64,000 nt of DNA from Duganella guangzhouensis (GCF_009674535.1 NZ_WKJK01000021.1:48286-112285), one strand, 5' to 3'; positions 53,720 to 62,767 are shown, counted from the first letter of the stretch. Translations and numbers: made by a program. The notes: generated by a model from the sequence alone, not told the origin.

Positions 53720-54864
53720 TGCTTGCCCCCGATCTCGTTCCACACCTGGCCGTAATAGGCACGCACCATATTCATGTAGCGCGAGTCTTCCAGCAGGAAG
53801 GCGTCATGGCCGTGCGGCGCATCGATTTCCGCATAGGTGACGTCGCGGCGGTTGCTGACCAGTGCCTGCACGATCTCGCGGCTGCGCTCCGGCGAGAAGC
53901 GCCAGTCGGTGGTGAAGGACGCGAGGAAGAACCTGGCCTTGGTGCCGCTCAGGGTTTTCGCCAGATCGCCGTCGAACTTGCGCGCCGGGTCGAAGTAATC
54001 CAGCGCCTTGGTGATCAGCAGATAGGTGTTGGCGTCGAAGTACTCGGAGAACTTGTCGCCCTGGTAGCGCAGATAGGACTCGATTTCGAAGTCGACGCCG
54101 AAGTCGAATTTGTAGTCGCCGGTTTCAGCGACGTCGCGCAGCTTGCGGCCGAACTTCTCGGCCATGTCATCATCCGACAGATAGGTGATGTGGCCGACCA
54201 TGCGCGCCACCCGCAGGCCGTTCTTCGGCACCACGCCGTGTTCGTAGAAATCTCCGCCGTGGTAGTCCGGATCGGACAGGATGGCCTGACGCGCCACGTC
54301 GTTAAACGCGATATTCTGCGCCGACAGCTTGGGCGTCGACGCGATCACCACGCAGTGACGCAGGCGGTCCGGGTACATGATGGACCAGGCCAGCGCCTGC
54401 ATGCCGCCCAGCGAACCACCCATCACGGCGGCGAATTGTTTGATGCCCAGTTCATCGGCCAGGCGCGCCTGCGCCGCTACCCAGTCTTCCACCGTCACCA
54501 CCGGGAAGGCGGCGCCATAGGGTTTGCCGGTGGCCGGGTTGGTGTGCATCGGCCCGGTCGAGCCGAAGCAGGAGCCGAGGTTGTTCACACCGATGACGAA
54601 GAACTTGTCGGTGTCCAGCGGCTTGCCGGGACCGACCATATTGTCCCACCAGCCGGTGCTTTTCGGTTTGCCTTCATATTCGCCGGCCACATGGTGCGAG
54701 GCGTTGAGGGCGTGGCACACCAGCACGGCGTTGGACTTGTCCGCGTTCAGGGTGCCGTAGGTTTCGTACATCAGCATATAGTCGCGCAGCGACGCGCCGC
54801 TTTGCAGAACCAGCGGCTCGGCAAAATGCATGGTTTGCGGCTTAACGTATCCGAGGGATGACAT
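53716..54864 (-). CDS. metX: homoserine O-acyltransferase MetX
   Basis: 382 residues from ATG 54864 (MSSLGYVKPQTMHFAEPL). Acylates homoserine as the first committed step of methionine synthesis. Alpha/beta hydrolase fold with nucleophile elbow GGSLGGMQALAW, oxyanion-side HALNASHHVAG, acid in LASFTTDWRFSPE and His in DAPHGHDAFLLE. Whether it uses succinyl- or acetyl-CoA cannot be decided by eye; betaproteobacterial MetX with MetW is often succinyl-specific. A further in-frame start at 54903 is possible. Confidence 0.92.
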   Translation of the reverse strand: MSSLGYVKPQTMHFAEPLVLQSGASLRDYMLMYETYGTLNADKSNAVLVCHALNASHHVAGEYEGKPKSTGWWDNMVGPGKPLDTDKFFVIGVNNLGSCFGSTGPMHTNPATGKPYGAAFPVVTVEDWVAAQARLADELGIKQFAAVMGGSLGGMQALAWSIMYPDRLRHCVVIASTPKLSAQNIAFNDVARQAILSDPDYHGGDFYEHGVVPKNGLRVARMVGHITYLSDDDMAEKFGRKLRDVAETGDYKFDFGVDFEIESYLRYQGDKFSEYFDANTYLLITKALDYFDPARKFDGDLAKTLSGTKARFFLASFTTDWRFSPERSREIVQALVSNRRDVTYAEIDAPHGHDAFLLEDSRYMNMVRAYYGQVWNEIGGKQ

Positions 54865-54910
54865 TGGCGTTTTAGTTTTTTTGGGGGTGGCCCCACGGGC
54901 CATCTATCAA

Positions 54911-54937
54911 GGCGGAGCCTCGATGATGGGCTCCGCC
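54911..54937 (-). terminator. hairpin between metX and ptsI
   Basis: Perfect 9-bp stem GGCGGAGCC / GGCTCCGCC with a 9-base loop just past the EI stop. A clean T-tract is lacking in the EI direction, so termination strength is uncertain. Confidence 0.5.
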
Positions 54938-54940
54938 GAC

Positions 54941-56689
54941 TTACATCAATTGTAATTGTTCGACCGCGTCTGCAATCACATTGGGTTCCATCGAGCGCAT
55001 GATCTTGCGGGTTTGCGGCATGATGCGCGCAAGGTCGCTGTTCAGGATTTCTTGTTTGACCGACAAAAGCTGCGCGGGATGCATCGAGAACTCGCGCAGT
55101 CCCATCCCCAGCAGCAGGCGTGTCAGTTTGACATCACCCGCCATCTCGCCGCACACAGCGACGTCGATCCCGGCTTTATGCCCGGCTTCAATCGTCATGG
55201 AGATCAATTTCAGCACAGCCGGATGCAGCGGATTGTAAAGGTGTGCGACCTCATAATCAACCCGGTCGATCGCCAGCGTGTACTGAATCAGGTCATTGGT
55301 GCCGATCGACAGGAAGTCCATGCGCTTGACGAACATCGGCAGCGCCAGCGCCGCCGCCGGAATTTCGATCATGGCGCCGACGTCGACCTCCTCGTCGAAT
55401 TTGATGTGCTGCTCGCGCAGCTCGGCCTTGGCCTGCGCCACCATCGCCAGCGACTGGTCGATCTCGAACGCGTGCGCCAGCATCGGAATCAGGATGCGCA
55501 CCTTGCCGAACGCCGACGCGCGCAGGATGGCGCGCAGCTGGCTGAGGAAAATCTGCGGTTCCGCCAGGCAGTAGCGGATCGCGCGCAAGCCCAGCGCCGG
55601 ATTCAGCGCGGTTTGCTCGCTCTGGTCCAGCGGCTTGTCGGCGCCGATATCCAGCGTGCGGATAGTGACCGGGCGGCCCTTCATCGCCACCACCGCTTTT
55701 TTGTACTGCTCGAACTGCTCGTCCTCGGACGGGATCTTGCTGTTCCGGCCCATGAACAGGAACTCGGAACGGAACAGACCCACGCCATTGGCGCCGGCCT
55801 CCATCGCGGCCGGGCAGTCGTCCGGCAGCTCGATATTGGCCAGCAGCGTGATCTCAGTGCCATCCTTGGTGATGGCCGGGGTTTTCTTCAGCTTCTGCAG
55901 CTTCTTGCGGGCGCGCGCGGCGGCCCCCTGGCGTTCGCGGTACTGCTCCAGCACCAGCGTGCTCGGGTTGGCGATCACCACGCCGGCCTCGCCGTCGATA
56001 ATCAGCCAGTCATCCTGCTCGATCAGCGTGGAGGCGCCGGACATGCCGACCGCCGCCGGAATATCCAGCGAACGGGCGACGATCGCGGTGTGCGAGTTCT
56101 GGCCGCCGACGTCGGTGACAAAGCCGATGAAGGAGCGGTCGCGGAACTGCAGCATGTCGGCCGGCGAGATATCGTGCGCGACGATGATCATCTGCGGCTG
56201 GTATTCGTCGTCGCTGGCGTTGGCGGCTTCCGGCAGCATGCGCTCGGTGCCCATCAACACCTTCAGCACGCGCTCGGCCACCTGTTGAATGTCGGCCTTG
56301 CGCTCGCGCAGATACGGGTCTTCGATTTCGTCGAACTGCGCCGACAACTCGTCGATCTGGGTCAGCAGCGCCCATTCGGCGTTGTAGTGGCGGGTGCGGA
56401 TGATGTCCAGCGGCGCTTCCGAAATCATCGGATCGGACAGGATCAGCGCGTGGACGTCGATGAACGCGCCCAGTTCGGTGGGCGCATCCTTGGGCAGTTC
56501 ATTCCACAGCGTTTGCAGTTCCTTGTGCACGGCGGCCAGCGCCTGCTGCAAACGCGTGACCTCGGCTTCGACCTGCTCTTCCGCCACCAGGTAATGCTGC
56601 ACGTCCAGCGCGGCCGGCGCCAGCAGATGGGCGCGGCCGATCGCGATACCGCGCGACACCGGAATGCCATGCAGGGTGAACGAGGCCAT
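54941..56689 (-). CDS. ptsI: PTS enzyme I (phosphoenolpyruvate-protein phosphotransferase)
   Basis: 582 residues from ATG 56689 (MASFTLHGIPVSRGIAIGRA). Transfers phosphate from PEP to HPr. The phospho-His is H200 in GGQNSHTAIVARS; the PEP-binding barrel shows FRSEFLFMGR, RTLDIGADKPL and the C-terminal GVCGEMAGD-type motif (VAVCGEMAGD). An alternative start at 56734 overlaps the HPr stop (TAATG) and adds 15 residues. With HPr and a mannose-type EIIA only, and no sugar permease, the relay is likely regulatory. Confidence 0.93.
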   Translation of the reverse strand: MASFTLHGIPVSRGIAIGRAHLLAPAALDVQHYLVAEEQVEAEVTRLQQALAAVHKELQTLWNELPKDAPTELGAFIDVHALILSDPMISEAPLDIIRTRHYNAEWALLTQIDELSAQFDEIEDPYLRERKADIQQVAERVLKVLMGTERMLPEAANASDDEYQPQMIIVAHDISPADMLQFRDRSFIGFVTDVGGQNSHTAIVARSLDIPAAVGMSGASTLIEQDDWLIIDGEAGVVIANPSTLVLEQYRERQGAAARARKKLQKLKKTPAITKDGTEITLLANIELPDDCPAAMEAGANGVGLFRSEFLFMGRNSKIPSEDEQFEQYKKAVVAMKGRPVTIRTLDIGADKPLDQSEQTALNPALGLRAIRYCLAEPQIFLSQLRAILRASAFGKVRILIPMLAHAFEIDQSLAMVAQAKAELREQHIKFDEEVDVGAMIEIPAAALALPMFVKRMDFLSIGTNDLIQYTLAIDRVDYEVAHLYNPLHPAVLKLISMTIEAGHKAGIDVAVCGEMAGDVKLTRLLLGMGLREFSMHPAQLLSVKQEILNSDLARIMPQTRKIMRSMEPNVIADAVEQLQLM

Positions 56690-56733
56690 GGGGGCCCCGG
56701 CGGGGAAACGGGGACGGCTGCGTTCGCCCGGCA

Positions 56734-57003
56734 TTACTCGCCTTCGCCGAACTTGTCGTTGACCAGCGCGCTCAGGGCGGCGACGCAATCGCCTTCATCG
56801 TCGCCATCGGCTTCCAGCAGGACCTTGGCGCCCTTGCCGGCGGCCAGCATCATCACGCCCATGATGGACTTGGCGTTGATGCGGCGCGCATTGCGGGTCA
56901 GCCAGACGTCGCTTTTGTATTTTGCTGCCAGTTGGGTGAATTTTGCCGAAGCACGCGCATGCAAACCAAGCTTGTTAATAATTTCGAGTTCTTGCTGAAT
57001 CAT
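56734..57003 (-). CDS. ptsH: phosphocarrier HPr
   Basis: 89 residues. Phosphate carrier between EI and EIIA. H15 in GLHARAS is the EI-dependent site, and S46 in NAKSIMGVMML is the site used by HPr kinase in organisms that have it. Acidic C-terminal tail (ADGDDEGDC). It sits between the EIIA and EI genes. Confidence 0.95.
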   Translation of the reverse strand: MIQQELEIINKLGLHARASAKFTQLAAKYKSDVWLTRNARRINAKSIMGVMMLAAGKGAKVLLEADGDDEGDCVAALSALVNDKFGEGE

Positions 57004-57040
57004 TTTTGTTTTATCTCAATCAGAGTGCGCATAAAAATCG

Positions 57041-57448
57041 TCAGGGTTCCCCGACGCGTATCCGGTTGTCGACCCGCACCGCTCCACTTTGCGCGCCGGC
57101 CAGAGCCATCTCGACCACCACGTCCAGCGTGTCGCGGCGGTAGGTGATGGCGCGCAGCAGCATCGGCAAGCTGATGCCCGCGATCACCTCCACCCGGCCC
57201 GCGTCGGCCAGCCGGTTGCAGCAGTTGGCGGGCGTGCCGCCCTTGACGTCGGTGATGACCAAGACGCCGTCGCCATCGTCGAGACGTTTGATCGCCGCCG
57301 CCGCCAGATCCTGGACTTCGCCCAGATCCTGATCGGCGATCACGTCGATCGCCTCCAGGTGCTCGGTCGGACCACGAAACACGTGAGCACAGGCGGCAAG
57401 AAAGGCCTGTCCCAGCGGTGCGTGTGTCATAAGCAGTATGCCTACCAT
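57041..57448 (-). CDS. PTS mannose-family EIIA component
   Basis: 135 residues, EIIA-Man fold. Phospho-acceptor His9 in ILLMTHAPLGQAF; TDVKGGTPANCCNRLA is the characteristic loop. No EIIB, EIIC or EIID follows, so instead of feeding a transporter it probably reports PEP/nitrogen state to other targets. It lies 23 bases after gshB and 37 before HPr, on the same strand. Confidence 0.9.
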   Translation of the reverse strand: MVGILLMTHAPLGQAFLAACAHVFRGPTEHLEAIDVIADQDLGEVQDLAAAAIKRLDDGDGVLVITDVKGGTPANCCNRLADAGRVEVIAGISLPMLLRAITYRRDTLDVVVEMALAGAQSGAVRVDNRIRVGEP

Positions 57449-57471
57449 ATTGTTAATTCGCCAGTGAGGAT

Positions 57472-58425
57472 TTAACTTTTCTTGTTGTTAACAGCTGCCT
57501 CAACCGCATCAATGAAAGTCGCCGCCACCGGGAAGCCGGTTTGCTGCGTGATCTCCTGGAAGCAGGTCGGGCTGGTGACGTTTACTTCCGTGAGGAAATC
57601 ACCAATAACATCTAATCCTACCAGCAACAGGCCGCGCGCGGCCAGAATCGGTCCCAGCGCATGGGCAATTTCGAAGTCACGCTCGGTTAATGGCTGGGCC
57701 ACGCCGACGCCGCCGGCCGCCAGGTTGCCGCGCACCTCGCCGTTCTGCGGAATGCGCGCCAGCGAAAACGGCACCGGCTTGCCGCCGATCACCAGGATGC
57801 GCTTGTCGCCCTTGACGATGTCCGGGATGTAGCGCTGGGCCATGATGGTGTTGCGGCCGTTGTTGGTCAGGGTTTCGATGATCGAGCCCAGGTTCATGCC
57901 ATCGGCGGTGACGCGGAAGATGCCGGCGCCGCCCATGCCGTCCAGCGGCTTGAGGATGATGTCGCCATGCTGCTTCTGGAAGGCGCGGATGCGCGCCTCG
58001 TCCGAGGTCACCAGCGTCGGCGAGGTGTACTGGCTGAACTGGGTGATCGCCACTTTTTCATTGTGGTCGCGGATCGCGGACGGCTTGTTGAACACGTTGG
58101 CGCCCTGCTTTTCAGCCAGCTCCAGCAGATAGGTGCCGTACACGTATTCCATGTCGAACGGCGGGTCCTTGCGCTGCAGGATGGCGTCGAACTGGCCCAG
58201 ATTGGTTTCGACCGGCTCGGCGGCGCGATACCAGTCGGTGCTGTCGCCGGTGAAGCTGATGCGCTGCACCTGGGCCGTGACCACGCCCTGCTGCACCGCC
58301 ATGTCCTTTTGCTGGAAAGCGTAGACCTCGTGGCCACGCTTGTCGGCTTCCACCATCATGGCGTAGGTGGAGTCCTTGTAGGTCTTGAAGGTCGACAGCG
58401 GATCGGCGAGGAAGGCGATTTTCAT
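57472..58425 (-). CDS. gshB: glutathione synthetase
   Basis: 317 residues from ATG 58425 (MKIAFLADPLSTFKTYKDST). Adds glycine to gamma-glutamylcysteine using ATP. ATP-grasp signatures KPLDGMGGAGIFRV, RYIPDIVKGDKRILVIGG and LLLVGLDVIGDFLTEVNV-type C-terminus are clear. It lies 52 bases after gshA and shares its direction, a glutathione operon. Confidence 0.94.
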   Translation of the reverse strand: MKIAFLADPLSTFKTYKDSTYAMMVEADKRGHEVYAFQQKDMAVQQGVVTAQVQRISFTGDSTDWYRAAEPVETNLGQFDAILQRKDPPFDMEYVYGTYLLELAEKQGANVFNKPSAIRDHNEKVAITQFSQYTSPTLVTSDEARIRAFQKQHGDIILKPLDGMGGAGIFRVTADGMNLGSIIETLTNNGRNTIMAQRYIPDIVKGDKRILVIGGKPVPFSLARIPQNGEVRGNLAAGGVGVAQPLTERDFEIAHALGPILAARGLLLVGLDVIGDFLTEVNVTSPTCFQEITQQTGFPVAATFIDAVEAAVNNKKS

Positions 58426-58477
58426 GGGTACGTCCAATAGAGGTAATGGCTGATTTTAGCCGAGATCGGAAAAGCGC

Positions 58478-59779
58478 TCAGTAGACCTCTGGATTGGGGT
58501 CGGTGCGCTCCATCTCCAGCGACGCCGCCAGCAGCGCCAGCCGCGCCACCACGCCATACACATAGAAGCGGTTCGGCGCCGCCGTGCCCGGCTTGGCCTT
58601 GAGATCCGGCACCGCGTGCTGCTGCGCGAACGCCAGCGGCAGGTATTGCGAGCCGGGCGCGTTCAGGTTCTGGTCGATGCCCTTCTCGGCGTGGATGCGG
58701 TAGAAGCCGCCCACCACGTAGCGGTCGATCATGTACACCACCGGCTCGGCCACCGCGCCGTCGATGTTCTCAAAAGTCGGCACGCCTTCCTGGATGATGA
58801 AGTCGGTGACTTCCTTGCCATCCTTGATGACGGTCATCTTGTCGCGCTGGGCCTGGGTCAGCTCCTTGATTTCGCTGGAATCCTTAATGGTCAGGATGCT
58901 GGTGCCGTAGGTGCCGGCGTCCGGCTTGACGATCACGAACGGCTTTTGCTCCTTCATGCCGTATTCCTTGTACTTCTTCTTGATCTTGGCCAGCAGCGTG
59001 TCGATATTGGCGGCCAGACAGTCATAGCCCTCGCCGGTGCGGAAATTGACGGCGTCGCACTTGGCGTGCAGCGGGTTCAGCATCCACGGATCAACGCCGA
59101 TCAGCTTGCCGAACTTCTTGCACACCTCATCGTAGGCGTTCAGGTGGTTGCTCTTGCGGCGCAGCGCCCAGCCGGCGTGCAGCGGCGGCAGCAGGCTTTG
59201 CTCGTGGATGTTCTGCAGGATTTCCGGGATGCCGGCCGACAGGTCGTTATTCAGCAAAATCGTGCACGGATCGAAGTCCTTCAAGCCCAGGCGACGGCCG
59301 TTGGGCGAGCGCACCAGCGGTTCCACCACCAGCATATTGCCGTCCGGCAGAGGCAGCGGGGTCGGCTGGGTGATCTCCGGCGACAGCGAACCGAGCCGCA
59401 CGTGCAGGCCGGTCTGGCGGAAAATCTGCATCAGACGGGCCACGTTTTGCCAGTAGGTCGGGTGACGCTGGGTAATTTCCGGTATCAGCAGCAGGTTGCG
59501 CGCGTCCGGACAATACTTGTCGATCGCCGCCATGGCGGCTTGCACCGACAGCGGCAACATCTCGGTGGCCAGCATATTGAAGCCGCCCGGGAACAGATTG
59601 GTATCCACCGGCGCCAGCTTGTAGCCGGCATTGCGCATATCCACCGAGCAATAAAACGGTGGCGTATGTTCTTGCCATTCGAGGCGGAACCAGCGTTCGA
59701 TGGCGGGGGTGGCGGCCAGGATTTTTTCTTCCAGGTCGAGCAGCGGTCCGCTCAGGGCCGTGGCGAGGTGGGGAACCAT
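58478..59779 (-). CDS. gshA: glutamate--cysteine ligase (proteobacterial GshA, ATP-grasp-like type)
   Basis: 433 residues. First step of glutathione synthesis. It belongs to the beta/gammaproteobacterial type distinct from E. coli GshA, seen in FYCSVDMRNAGYKLAPVDTN, FPGGFNML and VIVKPDAGTYGTSI. AAGGATG precedes the start at 59779. The gene order gshA-gshB-EIIA-HPr-EI on one strand is standard for Oxalobacteraceae and Burkholderiaceae. Confidence 0.92.
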   Translation of the reverse strand: MVPHLATALSGPLLDLEEKILAATPAIERWFRLEWQEHTPPFYCSVDMRNAGYKLAPVDTNLFPGGFNMLATEMLPLSVQAAMAAIDKYCPDARNLLLIPEITQRHPTYWQNVARLMQIFRQTGLHVRLGSLSPEITQPTPLPLPDGNMLVVEPLVRSPNGRRLGLKDFDPCTILLNNDLSAGIPEILQNIHEQSLLPPLHAGWALRRKSNHLNAYDEVCKKFGKLIGVDPWMLNPLHAKCDAVNFRTGEGYDCLAANIDTLLAKIKKKYKEYGMKEQKPFVIVKPDAGTYGTSILTIKDSSEIKELTQAQRDKMTVIKDGKEVTDFIIQEGVPTFENIDGAVAEPVVYMIDRYVVGGFYRIHAEKGIDQNLNAPGSQYLPLAFAQQHAVPDLKAKPGTAAPNRFYVYGVVARLALLAASLEMERTDPNPEVY

Positions 59780-59847
59780 GTATACATCCTTATTACCTGC
59801 GGACTATCCCAAATATGGGCAAAAATCCTATTTTAAAGGCAGGCAAT

Positions 59848-59876
59848 AAAAAAAGCGCCCCGCAGGGCGCTTTTTA
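59848..59876 (-). terminator. bidirectional terminator after amtB
   Basis: GCGCCC-CGCA-GGGCGC hairpin flanked by A7 on one side and T5 on the other, 15 bases past the amtB stop. It can end amtB transcription on the minus strand. Confidence 0.85.
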
Positions 59877-59891
59877 TTGAAACATTAGCAA

Positions 59892-61445
59892 TTAAGCGTG
59901 GTAAGCCGACTCACCGTGGGTGGTGATGTCCAGACCTTCGCGTTCTTCCTCTTCAGGCACGCGCAGGCCAATCACGATGTCCACCAGCTTGAAGGCGATG
60001 ATGGCGACGATGCCCGACCACAGAATCGTCACGCCGACGCCGGTCGCCTGCACGATCACTTGCGAGCCGATCGAGTAGTCAGCCGATGCCTTGTTGGCAA
60101 CGTAGTCGAAGATGCCTTGGCCGCCCAGCGATGGTGCGGCGAACACACCGGTCAGGATCGCGCCCAGGATACCGCCGACGCCGTGCACGCCGAACACATC
60201 CAGCGAGTCGTCCGCGCCCAGCAGTTTTTTCAGGCCGTTCACACCCCACAGACAGATCACGCCAGCCAGCAGGCCCATGATCAACGCGCCCATTGGGCCG
60301 ACGAAGCCGCAGGCTGGGGTAATGGCGACCAGACCAGCCACCGCACCCGACGCGCCACCCAGCATCGATGGTTTGCCTTTGAAGATCCACTCAGCGAACA
60401 CCCACGATACGGTCGCGGCAGCGGTTGCCAGCAGGGTGTTGATGAAGGCCAGCGCGGCGATGTCGCCGGCTTCCAGTGCCGAACCGGCGTTGAAACCGAA
60501 CCAGCCCACCCACAGCAGCGATGCACCAATCATGGTCATGGTGACCGAGTGCGGCGCCATCGATTCGCGGCCGTAGCCGACGCGTTTGCCGATCATGTAG
60601 GAACCGATCAGGCCGGCAACTGCGGCATTGATGTGCACCACGGTGCCGCCGGCGGTATCCAGCGCACCTTTTTGGAACAGGAAGCCAGCTTTGGCGGTTT
60701 CGGTGGCCAGGGTGGCGGCGTCCTTGATCGCGTCAGGGCCGGTCCAGAACCAGACCATGTGGGCGATCGGCAGGTAAGCGAAGGTGAACCAGATCACCAC
60801 GAAGGCCAGCACGGCGGTGAACTTGGCGCGCTCGGCGAAGGCGCCGATGATCAGGCCGCAGGTGATGGCGGCGAAGGTGCCCTGGAAGGCCACGAACGCG
60901 AACTCAGGAATCACCACGCCTTTGCTGAAGGTGGCGGCGTAGGCGAAGGCGCCTTTGACCGGATCCCAGATGCCGTTCAGGAAGGTGCGGTCATGCAGGT
61001 TGCCGAAGAACGCATTGCCTTCGGTGAACGCCAGCGAGTAACCGTAAATCGCCCACAGCACAATGATCAGCGCGAAGATCATGAACACTTGCATCAGGAT
61101 CGACAGCATGTTTTTCGAACGGACCAGACCGCCGTAGAACAGCGCCAGGCCTGGGATGGTCATCAAGATCACCAGCAGGGTCGAGGTCATCATCCAGGCG
61201 GTGTCGCCTTTTTGCGGGGTTGGGGCGGCGGCCGGCGCGGCTTCCGCTGCCGGCGCGGCGGCGGCGGCTGGGGCGGCGGCGGCGGGTGCCGACGCTTCCG
61301 GTGCTGCCGCGGCTGGCGCCGAGGCGGCCGGTGCGGTAGCGGCAGGAGCCTCAGCCGTCGGCTTGGCGTCTTGAGCGTACACAGGTGCAGCCAGCGCGAA
61401 CAGGATGGAGACCCCGGCGAGCAGGCTTGTTATAGTTTTCTTCAT
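59892..61445 (-). CDS. amtB: ammonium transporter with extended N-terminus
   Basis: 517 residues. Ammonium channel; core of eleven membrane helices from ~80 (GDTAWMMTSTLLVILMTIPGLALFYGGLVR). Twin-His pore region (VVHINAAVAGLIG; FGVHGVGGILGAI) and SGAVAGLVAITPACGFV are intact. A cleavable signal peptide (~1-24) is followed by ~50 residues made almost only of Ala, Pro and Glu before the first core helix, longer than in E. coli AmtB. It is the last gene of the torF-glnK-amtB operon, 11 bases after glnK; PII would gate it. GGGGAAG precedes the ATG. Confidence 0.95.
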   Translation of the reverse strand: MKKTITSLLAGVSILFALAAPVYAQDAKPTAEAPAATAPAASAPAAAAPEASAPAAAAPAAAAAPAAEAAPAAAPTPQKGDTAWMMTSTLLVILMTIPGLALFYGGLVRSKNMLSILMQVFMIFALIIVLWAIYGYSLAFTEGNAFFGNLHDRTFLNGIWDPVKGAFAYAATFSKGVVIPEFAFVAFQGTFAAITCGLIIGAFAERAKFTAVLAFVVIWFTFAYLPIAHMVWFWTGPDAIKDAATLATETAKAGFLFQKGALDTAGGTVVHINAAVAGLIGSYMIGKRVGYGRESMAPHSVTMTMIGASLLWVGWFGFNAGSALEAGDIAALAFINTLLATAAATVSWVFAEWIFKGKPSMLGGASGAVAGLVAITPACGFVGPMGALIMGLLAGVICLWGVNGLKKLLGADDSLDVFGVHGVGGILGAILTGVFAAPSLGGQGIFDYVANKASADYSIGSQVIVQATGVGVTILWSGIVAIIAFKLVDIVIGLRVPEEEEREGLDITTHGESAYHA

Positions 61446-61456
61446 TCATCTTCCCC

Positions 61457-61795
61457 TTAAAGAGCTTCGTTACCGGTCTCGCCGGTACGAATGCGGATCA
61501 CTTGTTCCAGGTTGTACACGAAGATCTTGCCGTCGCCGATCTTGCCGGTGCGGGCAGCGCCTTCGATCGCTTCGATGGCCTGTTCGACGATGGCGTCATC
61601 CACCGCCGCTTCGATCTTGGTCTTCGGCAGGAAGTCCACCACGTATTCCGCACCGCGGTACAGCTCGGTGTGGCCTTTCTGGCGACCGAAGCCTTTCACT
61701 TCGGTCACGGTAATGCCCTGCACGTTAATCGCCGACAGGGCTTCACGCACCTCGTCAAGCTTGAACGGCTTGATAATGGCGGTAATCATTTTCAT
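61457..61795 (-). CDS. glnK: nitrogen regulatory protein PII (GlnK type)
   Basis: 112-residue PII signal protein. Trimeric sensor of ATP/ADP and 2-oxoglutarate that binds AmtB and other targets. T-loop Tyr51 (ELYRGAEYVVDF) is the uridylylation site; KPFKLDEVREAL and TGKIGDGKIFV are the PII signatures. Position next to amtB, behind a sigma-54 promoter, makes GlnK the better name than GlnB. GAGG lies before the ATG. Confidence 0.94.
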   Translation of the reverse strand: MKMITAIIKPFKLDEVREALSAINVQGITVTEVKGFGRQKGHTELYRGAEYVVDFLPKTKIEAAVDDAIVEQAIEAIEGAARTGKIGDGKIFVYNLEQVIRIRTGETGNEAL

Positions 61796-61806
61796 ACTGG
61801 CCTCGC

Positions 61807-62553
61807 TTAGAAGGTTTTGGAAATGGTCAGGACGGCACCGGTTTTACCCAGGTTCTTCCCTTTTCCGACGTAGGCTTCCGTGTCGGCATAGACCGCCGCC
61901 AATGCCACACTCACTACGCCGAAATCTTTGGTCACGCCAGCCTTGTAGTCGGTGTAGCTGAGGGCGCCATTGTTCTTCACGTTCTGCCGGCCGATGTGCA
62001 GGTTCAGGATGTAGCCGTCGGCGATTTCCTGGTTCAGCTGGGCATCGACGTAGCCGGAATTTTTGGAATCGGCCACGCCGAACAGATTGGTGGTCGACTG
62101 CGAGTATTTCAGCGAGACCGGACCGGCGCTGATCTGGCCATACAGTTCGAAGGTGTTGGCGCTAGGATGCAGATCGTTGGACGGGTAGAAGTAGTACAGG
62201 CCGCCCACGTCGTAGCTGATGGTGTCGGTGATCGCGCCGCGTTTGCCGGCGTACAGATCCCATTCCACCTCACCGCTACCGCCGCCGTCCTTGACCCATT
62301 TGATGGTCGACAGCCAGGTGCCGGCGTAGAGGCCAGTCGGGTTGTTCACATAATCCGCGCCGCCCTGCAGGGCTGGCTTGAGGCGGGTTTGCGAGATACC
62401 GCGGTAACGGTAGTCGCTGACGACAGCCAGGTTATAGCTGACTTCATTATCTGGTTTGGCTTCAGGGGCGGGTGCCGCCTCTTCAGCGTGCGCCATCGAG
62501 GCGAATGCTAAGGTCAACGCAGCGATCAGGGTAAAGTTCTTGGCGATTGTCAT
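61807..62553 (-). CDS. TorF-family outer-membrane beta-barrel protein
   Basis: 248 residues with a signal peptide (LIAALTLAFASMAHA) and an acidic Pro/Ala segment, then about twelve amphipathic strands ending in an aromatic Phe (ILTISKTF), as outer-membrane barrels do. SYNLAVVSDYRYRGISQT is the TorF/TIGR02001 signature. It is the first gene after the sigma-54 promoter and 11 bases upstream of glnK, so it is induced under nitrogen limitation; it may pass small nitrogen compounds, but the substrate is not known. Confidence 0.88.
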   Translation of the reverse strand: MTIAKNFTLIAALTLAFASMAHAEEAAPAPEAKPDNEVSYNLAVVSDYRYRGISQTRLKPALQGGADYVNNPTGLYAGTWLSTIKWVKDGGGSGEVEWDLYAGKRGAITDTISYDVGGLYYFYPSNDLHPSANTFELYGQISAGPVSLKYSQSTTNLFGVADSKNSGYVDAQLNQEIADGYILNLHIGRQNVKNNGALSYTDYKAGVTKDFGVVSVALAAVYADTEAYVGKGKNLGKTGAVLTISKTF

Positions 62554-62643
62554 AGTTGTTTTTTCCTAATAAGTGAACTTCGAGCAGTTGCGGTTTAAAA
62601 TCCTTGTCAAGCGAAGCAATGAAAAGCATTCATTGGGATCTTT

Positions 62644-62659
62644 AGCAGAATGTGTGCCA
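62644..62659 (-). promoter_or_regulatory. sigma-54 promoter of torF-glnK-amtB
   Basis: The minus strand reads TGGCACACATTCTGCT, with the -24 GG and -12 GC spaced by the required 10 bases and TGGCAC perfect; one mismatch in the -12 TTGC (CTGC). It lies 91 bases upstream of the torF start. Confidence 0.8.
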
Positions 62660-62731
62660 GCTAATGTTGTCGGTGAGTTAGGTGCCGTATCATTGGTGAT
62701 AACGCGCCGACTCAGCCCAAAGTGAGAATTC

Positions 62732-62767
62732 GCACCAGATTAACGCCGGATCGCACCACGATGGTGC
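62732..62767. promoter_or_regulatory. NtrC binding sites upstream of torF
   Basis: GCACC-ACGAT-GGTGC at 62753-62767 is a perfect match to the NtrC palindrome GCACC-N5-GGTGC. A second GCACC at 62732 begins exactly 21 bases (two helical turns) away and forms a weaker half site. They lie about 75-125 bases upstream of the sigma-54 promoter, the normal enhancer position. They also lie just upstream of ubiK on the other strand. Confidence 0.75.
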
